This document shows, in pieces, positions 8,701 to 17,329 of a stretch of DNA of 64,000 bases. The stretch lies in the NCBI GenBank assembly GCA_963812965.1, contig CAWEXG010000001.1:1-64000 (forward strand), written 5' to 3'. The notes below the pieces were generated by a model that had not been told where the DNA came from, ran no database searches, and saw nothing but the letters and a program-made list of their open reading frames with translations. The position numbers and the translations under genes are program-made. The DNA comes from DASXMT01 sp963812965. Its GTDB lineage: Bacteria > Actinomycetota > Acidimicrobiia > Acidimicrobiales > RAAP-2. Within the stretch, counting starts at the first letter, position 1. Each line of letters starts with the position of its first letter.

Positions 8701-9048
8701 GTGCCTGACAGCATGGTGACAGGAATCGTCAAGGCCGTCCGCTACATGGCATACGTCGAGGCGACGCTGTACATCCTGTTGCTGATCGCGGTCGTCATCC
8801 AGGTGACCGGACACGGGTCGTTGCCCGCTGCGATCGTCGGCTCGATGCACGGCACCGTCTTTACCGCGTACATCGTGCTGGTCCTCGTCGCCCGCTTCAA
8901 GGTCAAATGGAGCTGGATGACCACCCTTGCCATCCTGTTGATCGCGTGTGTCCCGGGTGGCGGCTACGTCGTCGACCGCTACGCCTTCAAGTACGCGCCC
9001 GCCACGAAACCGAAGCAAAAGCAGCCGGTACCCACCCAAGCCGACTGA
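8701..9048 (+). CDS. DUF3817 small integral membrane protein
   Basis: A 115-residue protein with three hydrophobic segments (ATLYILLLIAVVIQVTG, FTAYIVLVLVARF, TTLAILLIACVPGGGYVV) and a Lys-rich C-terminus. The motif VRYMAYVEATLYILLL and the later HG(T)VFTAYI match DUF3817 proteins of actinobacteria. Function is unknown. The start may be GTG 8701 or ATG 8713, four codons later. It diverges from the DUF4190 gene. Confidence 0.72.
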   Translation: MPDSMVTGIVKAVRYMAYVEATLYILLLIAVVIQVTGHGSLPAAIVGSMHGTVFTAYIVLVLVARFKVKWSWMTTLAILLIACVPGGGYVVDRYAFKYAPATKPKQKQPVPTQAD

Positions 9049-9079
9049 CAGGCTCAGCAAAGCCCCCGGCTCTCCGGCT

Positions 9080-10264
9080 TTACCCCAGCCGCTCGATAAT
9101 CGTGGCGTTGGCCTGGCCGCCACCCTCGCACATGGTCTGCAACCCGTAGCGAGCACCCGTGCGCTCCATCTCGTTGAGCAGCGTGGCCATGAGCCGAGCG
9201 CCCGAGCACCCGGTGGGATGACCGATGGCGATGGCGCCACCGTTGACGTTGACCTTGGCCATGTCCGGGTGGTGCTCCTTCTCCCATGCCAGGACGACCG
9301 ACGCGAACGCCTCGTTGATCTCGATGAGGTCGATGTCGTCCAGGCTGAGCTTCGACTTCTCCAACACCAACGTCGTCGCCGGGATCGGCGCCGTCAGCAT
9401 GATGACGGGATCGTTGGCGGCCACGGCAAAGGTGTGGAACCGGGCCCGGGGGCGCAAGCCCAACTGCTTGGCCCGCTCCTCACTCATGACGAGAACCGCC
9501 GCTGCCCCGTCCGAGATCTGCGAGGACGACGCCGCCGTAACCAGACCATTCTCGATAAAGGCCGGCGGCAACGAGGCCAGCTTCTCTAGGTTCGAGCCGC
9601 GTCGGACCCCCTCGTCGAACGTGAGGTCGCCCTCGTTGGCGTGATCGCCCACCGCACCGCTCTCGTCCGCCCGGCGGGTGGCGAGAGGCACGATCTCGTT
9701 CTCGAACCGCCCCTCGTCGATAGCCCGCACCGCACGCTCGTGCGACTCGAGTGCGAACCGGTCCATGGCATCCCGGCTGATGTGCCACCGTTTGGCGATC
9801 TCCTCAGCGGACATGCCCTGATGGATGAAGTCGAAACGCTCGTGCACCGTGGGGCCGTAGGCCTCTCCAGGCCCGGGATCGGTGGTGGAGCCGATCGGCA
9901 CTCGGCTCATCGACTCCACGCCGGCGCCGATGGCGATGTCCATCGCCCCCGACATGACAGCCTGAGCGGCGAAGTGCACTGCCTGCTGCGCCGAGCCACA
10001 CTGCCGGTCGACGGTCGTCCCCGGCACGGTGTCGGGGAACCCGGCGGCCAGGGCGGCATTGCGCCCGATGTTCATGGCCTGCTCGCCCACCGTCATGGTG
10101 CAGCCCATGACGACGTCCTCGATCAGGGCCGGGTCCAGATCGTTCCGCTCCACCAGCGCCTTCAGCGGTTGCGCGGCCAGGTCCACCGCGTGCCAGCCCG
10201 ACAACCGGCCGTTCTTCTTCCCCACAGGGGTGCGGACAGCATCGACAATGACGGCGTTCACCAT
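9080..10264 (-). CDS. fadA6: FadA6-like thiolase (acetyl-CoA acetyltransferase)
   Basis: A 394-residue thiolase that would cleave a 3-ketoacyl-CoA with CoA. The nucleophile Cys89 is in VDRQCGSAQQ, followed by NEAFASVVLAW, GHPTGCSGARL and the C-terminal CEGGGQANATIIERL. In my recollection of the mycobacterial thiolases it resembles FadA6 (the ring-degradation thiolase of the KstR2 regulon) more than FadA5, especially in the GLRPRAR and IPAT regions. It diverges from an acyl-CoA dehydrogenase operon across a spacer that holds a CTGAC-type inverted repeat. Starts at ATG 10273 or 10264 are both possible; 10264 gives the family N-terminus MVNAVIVDAVRTPVGK. Confidence 0.85.
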   Translation of the reverse strand: MVNAVIVDAVRTPVGKKNGRLSGWHAVDLAAQPLKALVERNDLDPALIEDVVMGCTMTVGEQAMNIGRNAALAAGFPDTVPGTTVDRQCGSAQQAVHFAAQAVMSGAMDIAIGAGVESMSRVPIGSTTDPGPGEAYGPTVHERFDFIHQGMSAEEIAKRWHISRDAMDRFALESHERAVRAIDEGRFENEIVPLATRRADESGAVGDHANEGDLTFDEGVRRGSNLEKLASLPPAFIENGLVTAASSSQISDGAAAVLVMSEERAKQLGLRPRARFHTFAVAANDPVIMLTAPIPATTLVLEKSKLSLDDIDLIEINEAFASVVLAWEKEHHPDMAKVNVNGGAIAIGHPTGCSGARLMATLLNEMERTGARYGLQTMCEGGGQANATIIERLG

Positions 10265-10326
10265 GGTTTCCATTGTGGCAGACCCACTGCAGCCCATCGG
10301 GCCCGCAGGCCCGGTTGCCGAAAACG

Positions 10327-10339
10327 TGACGGTGTGTCA
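10327..10339. promoter_or_regulatory. TGAC-N5-GTCA inverted repeat (site A), thiolase/fadE divergent region
   Basis: TGAC at 10327-10330 and GTCA at 10336-10339 with a 5-bp spacer (ggtgt), between the thiolase start (10264) and the acyl-CoA dehydrogenase start (10367). The same half-site spacing occurs at 13653 and 19673, in each case upstream of a catabolic gene. It is a candidate operator for a TetR-family repressor. Confidence 0.55.
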
Positions 10340-10366
10340 GGTTGCTACCGCTCTATGGAACAGCCC

Positions 10367-11533
10367 ATGAATCTGCGGTTCACCGCCGACCAGGAGAAAT
10401 TCCGGGCCGAAGCCCGGACCTGGCTCACCGCCAACACGCCGCCACCCGGTTCGCTCCCCTCGCTGGACACCGCCGAGGGCTTCAAGTCCCACCAGCAGTG
10501 GGAACAGCGCATGTTCGACGACCGCTGGTCGGTGGTGAGTTGGCCGGAGGCGTACGGCGGACGGGACGTCGGCATCCTCGAGTGGTTGATCTTCGAGGAG
10601 GAGTACTGGCGGGCCCAGGCGCCCTTGCGGGTCAGCCAGAACGGCATCTTTCTCCTCGCTCCCACCATGTTCGAGTTCGGGACGGACGACCAGAAGGACA
10701 GGTTCCTCCCCACGATGGCCTCCGGGCAGGAGATCTGGTGCCAGGGCTGGTCCGAGCCCGACGCCGGGAGCGACCTGGCCGGGATCCGCAGCCGGGCGCA
10801 GCGGGCCCCCGGGGACGACGGCTGGCTCCTCAATGGACAGAAGACGTGGGCGTCCCGGGGGGCGTTCGCACACTGGTGCTTCGGCCTCTTCCGCACCGAT
10901 CCTGAGGCCGAGCGCCATCGGGGCCTGACCTACTTCCTCGTCGACATGAGCACGCCGGGCGTCACCGTGCGACCCATCCCCCAGATCGACGGCGAGACCG
11001 GGTTCGCCGAGCTCTTCTTCGAGGACGTGTTCGTGCCCGACGCCCAGGTGCTCGGCGGTGTGGGCAAGGGCTGGAACGTGGCCATGGCCACCGCCGGGTC
11101 GGAGCGGGGACTGAGCCTTCGCAGCCCGGCTCGGTACACCGAGGCAGCGGGCCGGCTGGTCGACCTGTACACCGAGCGGCTGGCGGTCGATCCGGACGGG
11201 GCGGCTCGGGTCGCCGACGACGTGGCCCGCGCCTGGACGGACGCCGAGGCCTACCGGCTGAACACCCTGTGGACCGCCACCCGGGTCCTCAACGGGGGCT
11301 CGGTCGGTCCCGAGGCCAGCGCCAACAAGATCCACTGGTCGGAGACCGACCTGGCCATTCACCGGGCGGCGCTGGCGCTGCTCGGGCCAGACGCGGAGCT
11401 CCACGGCGGTGCGACGCCCAACCCCTGGCTCGACGGCTTCCTCTTCGCCCTGGCCGGACCGATCTACGCCGGCACCAACGAGATCCAGCGCAACGTGGTG
11501 GCCGAGCGGATGCTCGGACTGCCACGAGGCTGA
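10367..11533 (+). CDS. Acyl-CoA dehydrogenase, subunit with complete C-terminal motif
   Basis: A 388-residue FAD acyl-CoA dehydrogenase. The sequence contains IWCQGWSEPDAGSDLAG (~120), the flavin-contacting WASRGAFAHWCF region and the C-terminal IYAGTNEIQRNVVAERMLGL. It introduces an alpha-beta double bond in an acyl-CoA. The following gene encodes a second, more divergent dehydrogenase subunit. This pairing is typical of the alpha2-beta2 heterotetrameric FadE enzymes of mycobacterial steroid catabolism. I start at ATG 10367 (MNLRFTADQ); an in-frame ATG at 10355 would add MEQP. Which side chain or ring intermediate it oxidises cannot be told from sequence. Confidence 0.88.
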   Translation: MNLRFTADQEKFRAEARTWLTANTPPPGSLPSLDTAEGFKSHQQWEQRMFDDRWSVVSWPEAYGGRDVGILEWLIFEEEYWRAQAPLRVSQNGIFLLAPTMFEFGTDDQKDRFLPTMASGQEIWCQGWSEPDAGSDLAGIRSRAQRAPGDDGWLLNGQKTWASRGAFAHWCFGLFRTDPEAERHRGLTYFLVDMSTPGVTVRPIPQIDGETGFAELFFEDVFVPDAQVLGGVGKGWNVAMATAGSERGLSLRSPARYTEAAGRLVDLYTERLAVDPDGAARVADDVARAWTDAEAYRLNTLWTATRVLNGGSVGPEASANKIHWSETDLAIHRAALALLGPDAELHGGATPNPWLDGFLFALAGPIYAGTNEIQRNVVAERMLGLPRG

Positions 11534-11609
11534 GCCCGCCCGCCGGGACGCCACGACAACGCACAGCACGACACGACACGACAGGTACAGACAGGAACCA
11601 CCGCCCACC

Positions 11610-12806
11610 ATGCGATTCGCATTCACCGAACAGCAGACCGAGTTCCGGGACGCCGTGCGCCAGTTCCTCGACAACGAGTGCACGCCCGCCGACCTCCGCG
11701 CCGCCTACGACGAAGCCCAGGGGACCGACAGCCGGGACACCACACCGATCGGCTCCTCTGGAACGTCCGGCGCGCCCTTGGCTCCGCCAACCGTTCGCAC
11801 CACCCGATGGAAGGCACTGGCCGAGATGGGTGTCGTCGGCCTCACCGTCCCCGAGGCGCACGGCGGCCTCGGGCTGTCCGAGCTTGACCTGGTCCTCCTC
11901 CTCGAAGAGGCAGGTCGAGCAGCGCTCCCCGAGCCCCTCCTCGAGACCACCGCACTGGCTGCTCCGCTGCTAGCCGGATCCGGAGGCGCAGCGGGACCCG
12001 GCGAGGTCGCACGACACTGGCTCGACCAGATCGCGTCGGGCAACGCCGCTGCCGCCATCGGCACTACCTCTATCGGTACTACCCCCACCGGCACCGCACC
12101 CATCAGCTCATCGGGCATGCCCGCACTGGCCGGCGCATACGGGGCCGACGTCTACATCCTGGAGCACGGTGGCGGCGACAACGGACCGGAGATCCACGTC
12201 GTCACCGCTGACGCCGTACAGGTCACCCCCGTCGGCTCCCTCGACCCCACCCGCAGGCTCGGCACGGTGACGTGGGAGCCCTCTTCTGCCACCGTGCTGG
12301 TTGCCGGAGACGACGCCGACCGGGCACTCGACCAGCTGGCCACACGGGCGGCGGTGTCGACCGCCGCCGAGTTGGTGGGGCTGGCCGATCGGATGATCGC
12401 CATCGCCGCCGAGTACGCGAAGGACCGCACCCAGTTCGGCAAGCCCATCGGCAGCTTCCAAGCGGTGAAACACCTCCTGGCCGGCGCGCAGGTGAAGCTC
12501 GAGTTCGCCCGACCCGTCACCTACGGCGCCGCCTGGGCGTTGGCCGAGGGCGAGCCGGACGCCGGCCGGGCCGCGTCCGTGGCCAAGGCGTACGCCTCGG
12601 ACGCCGCCGCCGAGGCGGCCCGGGTGTCGCTCCAGGTGCACGGTGCCATCGGCTACACATGGGAGTGCGATCTTCACCTGTTCCTCAAGCGTGCCTGGGC
12701 ACTGGCGTCGTCGTGGGGTGACGCTGCCCAGCATCGCAGCAACGTGCTGGCCTCGGTCGTCGCCGAACGCGGGCACACGACACCTACCGAAAGGCACCAC
12801 GCGTGA
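11610..12806 (+). CDS. Acyl-CoA dehydrogenase, partner subunit with low-complexity insertions
   Basis: A 398-residue acyl-CoA dehydrogenase-fold protein. It has the N-terminal helical domain (MRFAFTEQQTEFRDAVRQFL), QFGKPIGSFQAVKHLLA and HGAIGYTWECDLHLFLKRA near the C-terminus, but lacks the GTNEIQRN-type motif of its neighbour. This suggests a beta subunit of a heteromeric FadE pair. Unusual Thr/Ser/Gly/Pro-rich stretches interrupt the fold near residues 34-60 (TPIGSSGTSGAPLAPPT) and 150-165 (IGTTSIGTTPTGTAP), apparently from expansion of short repeats. Its stop overlaps the next gene's GTG start (GTGA). Confidence 0.85.
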   Translation: MRFAFTEQQTEFRDAVRQFLDNECTPADLRAAYDEAQGTDSRDTTPIGSSGTSGAPLAPPTVRTTRWKALAEMGVVGLTVPEAHGGLGLSELDLVLLLEEAGRAALPEPLLETTALAAPLLAGSGGAAGPGEVARHWLDQIASGNAAAAIGTTSIGTTPTGTAPISSSGMPALAGAYGADVYILEHGGGDNGPEIHVVTADAVQVTPVGSLDPTRRLGTVTWEPSSATVLVAGDDADRALDQLATRAAVSTAAELVGLADRMIAIAAEYAKDRTQFGKPIGSFQAVKHLLAGAQVKLEFARPVTYGAAWALAEGEPDAGRAASVAKAYASDAAAEAARVSLQVHGAIGYTWECDLHLFLKRAWALASSWGDAAQHRSNVLASVVAERGHTTPTERHHA

Positions 12807-13624
12807 CTTCTCTGACCGATGCAACGACACTCATCGACGCGTTCCGGGTCGACGGGAAGGTGGCGGTGATCACCGGCGCCGGCAGCGGCATCGGTCGGGC
12901 CAGCGCGTTGGCACTCGCCGGAGCGGGTGCCACCGTGGTGTGCGCCGACATCCACGGATCGACGGCGGACGAGACGGCCGACACCATCACGGCAAAGGGT
13001 GGCAAGGCGAAGGGCGTCACCCTCGACGTCTCGGTCCGAACCGAGGTGGAGGCGCTGGCCGACCGGGTGGCTGCCGACCATGGCGGTATCCACGTGTGGT
13101 GCAACGTCGCCGGCATCATGGTGGAGGGACCGTTCCTCGACACGCAGGAGGCCGACCTCGACCGGATCATGAGCGTTAACCTGAAGGGCGTGTTCTTCGG
13201 GTGCCAAGCCGCCGGACGGATCATGGCGGCCCAGGAGGCGGGCGGCAGCATCATCAACTTCTCGTCCGCAGCCGCCGACATCCCCTCCCCCAACATCGTC
13301 AGCTACGCCATCTGTAAGGCCGGCGTGGTCCAGATGACCAAGACGCTGGCGCTGGAGATCGGGAAGCGGGGTGTCCGGGTCAACGCGGTGGCACCCGGCT
13401 TCGTGCTGACCGGCATGACCAGCCGCTACTTCGTACGCCCCGACGGGACCGTTGACGAGGAGATGCAGGAGACGGTGCTGGGCCCGATGCGCAGGCATAC
13501 CCCGCTCCGGTCCATCGGCGAGCCAGAGGACATCGCCGCCTCGGTCCTGTTCCTGGCCTCGGACGCCAGCCGGTTCATGACCGGCCAGGTGATGCGCCCG
13601 AACGGCGGCGTGGCCATGGTCTGA
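12803..13624 (+). CDS. SDR-family oxidoreductase
   Basis: A 273-residue classical short-chain dehydrogenase. The cofactor motif TGAGSGIG is at ~24-31, the NNAG position reads NVAGI, and the active-site YAICK (Tyr-x3-Lys) is near residue 171. An FLASDASRFMTGQVM segment precedes the C-terminus. It starts at GTG 12803, overlapping the stop of the preceding dehydrogenase gene. As third gene of this operon it probably acts on a hydroxyacyl-CoA or keto-steroid intermediate; substrate is unassigned. Confidence 0.85.
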   Translation: MTSLTDATTLIDAFRVDGKVAVITGAGSGIGRASALALAGAGATVVCADIHGSTADETADTITAKGGKAKGVTLDVSVRTEVEALADRVAADHGGIHVWCNVAGIMVEGPFLDTQEADLDRIMSVNLKGVFFGCQAAGRIMAAQEAGGSIINFSSAAADIPSPNIVSYAICKAGVVQMTKTLALEIGKRGVRVNAVAPGFVLTGMTSRYFVRPDGTVDEEMQETVLGPMRRHTPLRSIGEPEDIAASVLFLASDASRFMTGQVMRPNGGVAMV

Positions 13625-13650
13625 CTGCACGCTCTGCGCGCAATTCCCCA

Positions 13651-13681
13651 CCTGACACATCGTCAGGAGTAGCGGTACACT
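13651..13681 (+). promoter_or_regulatory. CCTGAC-N5-GTCAGG inverted repeat (site B) with -10 TACACT
   Basis: A perfect 6+5+6 inverted repeat spans 13651-13667. TGACAC at 13653 lies where a -35 box should be, and TACACT at 13676-13681 is a good -10 with a 17-bp spacer. The expected transcription start, ~7 nt later, coincides with the ATG of the amidohydrolase at 13688, so the mRNA may be leaderless. The repeat would let a repressor block the -35 region. Confidence 0.6.
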
Positions 13682-13687
13682 CGGCCC

Positions 13688-14884
13688 ATGGCTGAGCTGC
13701 CCATGATCATCTCCGTCGATGACCACGTCATCGAACCCGCCAACGTCTGGACGGATCGCCTTCCGTCCAAGTATCAGGACATCGGTCCACGCATCGTCCG
13801 CGCCCCTATGGGGGAGATCACCTTCGTCGGTGGCAAGCTGACGGTGGCGCCCGGATCGGAGGGTGTCCCCACCGACTGGTGGTACTACGAGGACCTGAAG
13901 CGGCCCCTGCTGCGCCTCGACTCGTCCGTCGGCGTGCCCCGGGACGAGATCACCATCAAGGGGATCACCTACGAGGACATGCGACCGGGCTCCTACGAGG
14001 TGAAGCCGCGCCTTGAGGACATGGACATCAACCACCTCGAAGCGTCGCTGTGCTTCCCCACGTTCCCCCGGTTCTGCGGCCAGACGTTCACCGAGGCCAG
14101 CGATAAGGAGCTCGCTCTCCTGTGCGTCAAGGCCTACAACGACTGGATGGTCGACGAATGGTGCGCTGAGTCGGGCGGTCGGCTCATCCCCTTGTGCCTC
14201 ATCCCTCTGTGGGACGCCAACCTGGCTGCCGACGAGGTCCGTCGCAACGCCGAGCGCGGTGTCCGCGCCGTGTGCTTCAGCGAGATCCCGCCCTACCTCG
14301 GCCTGCCGTCGGTGCACGACCCGGACAACTACTGGGACCCGTTCTTCCAGGCATGCTCCGAGACGGGCACCGTGGTCAACATGCACATCGGGTCCTCGTC
14401 GAAGATGCCGTCGACCTCAGCTGACGCCCCCCCGGCGGTCGGCTCCACCCTGACCCACACCAACGCCACCTTCTCGCTGGTCGACTACCTGTTCTCCGGC
14501 GTGCTGGTCCGGTTCCCCACCCTGAAGCTGGCCTACTCCGAGGGTCAGATCGGTTGGATCCCCTACATCCTGGAGCGGGCGGACAAGGTATGGGAGGAGA
14601 ACCGCGGCTGGGGTGGCGTGGGCGACAAGGTACCCGAGCCCCCGTCGACCTACTTCCGTCGTCAGGTCTACGGCTGCTTCTTCGACGATGCCCACGGGCT
14701 GCGCTCGGTGGATGAGATCGGCGAGGACAACATCACCTACGAGTCGGACTACCCCCACTCCGACTCGACGTGGCCCAACACCCGCCAGATCGCCGAGAAG
14801 CAGATGAAGGACCTCACCGACGAACAGCGGTACAAGATCGTCCGCGGCAACGCCATCAAGCTGTTCCAACTCGACCTGTCGTGA
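13688..14884 (+). CDS. Amidohydrolase-2 family metal-dependent hydrolase
   Basis: A 398-residue TIM-barrel protein of the amidohydrolase-2 (PF04909-like) family. The N-terminal SVDDHVIEP replaces the usual D-x-H metal motif. A central HIGSSSKMPS supplies another metal ligand, and the C-terminal YESDYPHSDSTWPN holds the conserved Asp. Such enzymes hydrolyse or decarboxylate ring compounds, and members are common in actinobacterial aromatic and steroid clusters. It is the first gene after the site-B promoter and is followed after 47 bp by another acyl-CoA dehydrogenase pair. Substrate unknown. Confidence 0.82.
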   Translation: MAELPMIISVDDHVIEPANVWTDRLPSKYQDIGPRIVRAPMGEITFVGGKLTVAPGSEGVPTDWWYYEDLKRPLLRLDSSVGVPRDEITIKGITYEDMRPGSYEVKPRLEDMDINHLEASLCFPTFPRFCGQTFTEASDKELALLCVKAYNDWMVDEWCAESGGRLIPLCLIPLWDANLAADEVRRNAERGVRAVCFSEIPPYLGLPSVHDPDNYWDPFFQACSETGTVVNMHIGSSSKMPSTSADAPPAVGSTLTHTNATFSLVDYLFSGVLVRFPTLKLAYSEGQIGWIPYILERADKVWEENRGWGGVGDKVPEPPSTYFRRQVYGCFFDDAHGLRSVDEIGEDNITYESDYPHSDSTWPNTRQIAEKQMKDLTDEQRYKIVRGNAIKLFQLDLS

Positions 14885-14931
14885 GCTGGTGGCCTTGAGC
14901 CGCCGACTGCGTACCTGAGACCGCCCTTCCC

Positions 14932-16188
14932 ATGAACCTGCGCTACACCGAAGCCGAGCAGGCGTTTCGAGCCGAGCTCCGCGCCTGGTTGGCCGAGGTC
15001 CTGCCACAGCTACCGCCCAAGCCGTCGCCACTCGACTGGCCCGGGCGCAGGACCTATGACACCCACTGGCAACGCCTGCTCTTCGACGCCGGCTATGCCG
15101 GAGTGGACTGGCCGGCCGAAGGCGGTGGACGTGACGCATCGCCGGTGGAGCAGCTCATCTTCAAAGAGGAGCTGGAGCAGGCCCACGCTCCCTACGTCGG
15201 CGTGAACTTCGTCGGCCTCCTGCACGCCGGACCCACCATCATCGCCGAGGGGTCCCCGGCCCAGCGGGCCACCCACCTCCCCGCCATCTTGAAGGGGGAC
15301 GACGTCTGGTGCCAGGGGTTCTCCGAACCCGACGCCGGGAGCGACCTGGCCTCGTTGCGGTGTCGGGCCGTCCGTGACGGCGACGAGTACGTGGTCACCG
15401 GGTCGAAGATCTGGACGTCCCATGCCGAGGTGGCCGACTACTGCGAGCTCCTGGTTCGGACCGGTGCCGAGGACAGCCGGCACAAGGGCATCACCTGGCT
15501 GATCCTGCCCATGAACACACCCGGTGTGGAGATCCGTCCCCTGACGACGATCGCCGGGAGCACCGAGTTCGCCGAGCTGTTCCTGAACGAGGTGCGCATC
15601 CCGGTGGCCAACCGGGTAGGGGACGAGAACGATGGCTGGCGGGTGACCATGGTCACGCTCAGCTTCGAACGGGGCACGGCGTTCGTCGGCGACCTGTTGG
15701 AGGCGTTCGAACTGCTGCGATCGTCGGTTGCGCTGGCCCAACGCACCGGCGCCTGGACAGACGCCGGCACCCGGCGGCAGGTTGGGCACCTCCAGGCCGA
15801 GCTCGATGCGCTGTGGGCACTGACCAAGCGCAACGTGTCCCAGGCAGCCCGGACCGGCGTGCCCGGAATCGGCGGCACCGTGTTCAAGCTGGCGTATACC
15901 GAGACCCGCCAGAAGCTGGGCGAGCTCTCCCTCTCGCTGCTGGAACGGGCAGGTCTGGCGGCAGACGACCTCGAGGGGCTCGACGGGCTCGGACCGCTTC
16001 CCGCCGAGACCATGGTGGAGGACTGGCTCCGGGGCATCTCTTTGACCATCGCCGCCGGGACGTCGCAGATCCAGCGGAACATCGTGGGCGAGCGGATCCT
16101 CGGGCTGCCCAAGGAGCCCTCCTCACAGGCCAAGCCCTCGACCGCCCCCGCAACGGGCACCCCTGCGCCGGCCGGCGCCGGCGCGTAG
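14932..16188 (+). CDS. Acyl-CoA dehydrogenase
   Basis: A 418-residue acyl-CoA dehydrogenase. It has VWCQGFSEPDAGSDLASL (~124) and the C-terminal AAGTSQIQRNIVGERILGL, in which Gln occupies the position of Glu in the equivalent motif of the 10367 gene. An Ala/Pro/Thr-rich tail of ~25 residues follows. It forms a tandem pair with the next gene, from which it is separated by 16 bp. This suggests a second heteromeric FadE enzyme of steroid or branched acyl-CoA oxidation. The Gln/Glu difference may mean that another residue is the base, as in several mycobacterial FadE families. Confidence 0.86.
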   Translation: MNLRYTEAEQAFRAELRAWLAEVLPQLPPKPSPLDWPGRRTYDTHWQRLLFDAGYAGVDWPAEGGGRDASPVEQLIFKEELEQAHAPYVGVNFVGLLHAGPTIIAEGSPAQRATHLPAILKGDDVWCQGFSEPDAGSDLASLRCRAVRDGDEYVVTGSKIWTSHAEVADYCELLVRTGAEDSRHKGITWLILPMNTPGVEIRPLTTIAGSTEFAELFLNEVRIPVANRVGDENDGWRVTMVTLSFERGTAFVGDLLEAFELLRSSVALAQRTGAWTDAGTRRQVGHLQAELDALWALTKRNVSQAARTGVPGIGGTVFKLAYTETRQKLGELSLSLLERAGLAADDLEGLDGLGPLPAETMVEDWLRGISLTIAAGTSQIQRNIVGERILGLPKEPSSQAKPSTAPATGTPAPAGAGA

Positions 16189-16204
16189 CGGACGGGAGCA
16201 CGAC

Positions 16205-17233
16205 GTGGACTTCGAGCTGACCGAGTTCCAGACCGACCTGGCCGAAGGCGTCCGTCGCCTGTGCGAGGGGCGCTTCGGACTCGAGACGATCCGCAGTAGG
16301 GAGCTCACTCCCACTGTGGTCGACCGCCAGGGGTGGGCCGAACTGGGCGAGACCGGCGTGTTCAACCTGTGCCTGGCCGAAGAGAACGGCGGGGTCGGCC
16401 TGGGGCTGGCGGAAGCATCGCTCGTCTTCGAGGAGCTGGGCCGTGCCCTGGTGCCCGGTCCGCTCGTGGCCTCCCACCTGGCCGCCGGGCTCATCGACGG
16501 TGCCGCCGACGGCTCGGTGGTGGTCGGACTGGTCGAGCGCCCGGCAACAGCCACCCAATCAGTCGCCCCGGTGCTCATCGAGAACCTGGGCGATCTCGAC
16601 GTGCTCCTCGCCATCTCGGACGACGGCATCGCTTCCATCGACATCCCCTCGCTGAACTCCACACCGGTCGAACGCCCCATGGACCCGCTCACCCCGCTGT
16701 GGTCGGTGACCTCGTTGCCACCCGGCGACCCGATTGCCGGCAACGACGTCGTCCGGCGGTGGCGCCGGGACGGCGGCGTGCTCACCGCCGCTCTCCAGAT
16801 CGGCTCGGCGGCGTGGAGCACCGAGCTGGCCGTCGAGTACGCGAAGCACCGCCAGCAGTTCGGGCGCCCCATCGGCGGCTTCCAGGCCGTGAAGCACCTG
16901 TGTGCAGACATGGTGGTGCGGGTGGAGGTGGCGCGCGCCGCCGTGCACGCTGCAGCGGTCACCGTCGACCAACCCGACGTGGGGGACGCGGAGAGCGCCG
17001 CTGCCGGAGCCAAGCTGCTGGCTGACGAGGCAGCGGTGACCAACGGCAGGTCGTGCATCCAGGTACACGGTGGGATGGGCTTCACCTGGGAGGTCCCCGC
17101 CCACCTGGCTTATAAGCGAGCACGCGTGCTGGCCACCCAGTTCGGCACCGCCGACACCCTGGCCGAGCAGCTCGCCGACACCCTGGCCGAGCAGCTCGCC
17201 GACACCCTGGCCACCACGGCCGGACAACAGTGA
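16205..17233 (+). CDS. Acyl-CoA dehydrogenase, partner subunit with repeat tail
   Basis: A 342-residue acyl-CoA dehydrogenase-fold protein from a GTG start (MDFELTEFQTDLAEGVRRL). It keeps RQQFGRPIGGFQAVKHLCAD and HGGMGFTWEVPAHLAYKRA but no EIQRN motif, so it is probably the non-canonical subunit of a heteromeric enzyme with the preceding gene. The C-terminus carries a repeated octapeptide ADTLAEQL encoded by a 24-bp tandem repeat, absent from the conserved fold. Confidence 0.84.
   Translation: MDFELTEFQTDLAEGVRRLCEGRFGLETIRSRELTPTVVDRQGWAELGETGVFNLCLAEENGGVGLGLAEASLVFEELGRALVPGPLVASHLAAGLIDGAADGSVVVGLVERPATATQSVAPVLIENLGDLDVLLAISDDGIASIDIPSLNSTPVERPMDPLTPLWSVTSLPPGDPIAGNDVVRRWRRDGGVLTAALQIGSAAWSTELAVEYAKHRQQFGRPIGGFQAVKHLCADMVVRVEVARAAVHAAAVTVDQPDVGDAESAAAGAKLLADEAAVTNGRSCIQVHGGMGFTWEVPAHLAYKRARVLATQFGTADTLAEQLADTLAEQLADTLATTAGQQ
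17150..17212 (+). repeat. 24-bp tandem repeat at the 3' end of the acyl-CoA dehydrogenase gene
   Basis: Units at 17150-17173 and 17174-17197 are identical, followed by a 15-bp partial copy to 17212. They encode ADTLAEQL-ADTLAEQL-ADTLA in frame. Confidence 0.95.
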
Positions 17234-17329
17234 GATCACCACGGCCAGGGGTGGGGTTGGGGACCCCGCCCACTGGAGGAGCTCGGGGTCGGGCCCCCGA
17301 GCGGGCCAATTACAATTAAGGGGAGGGTC

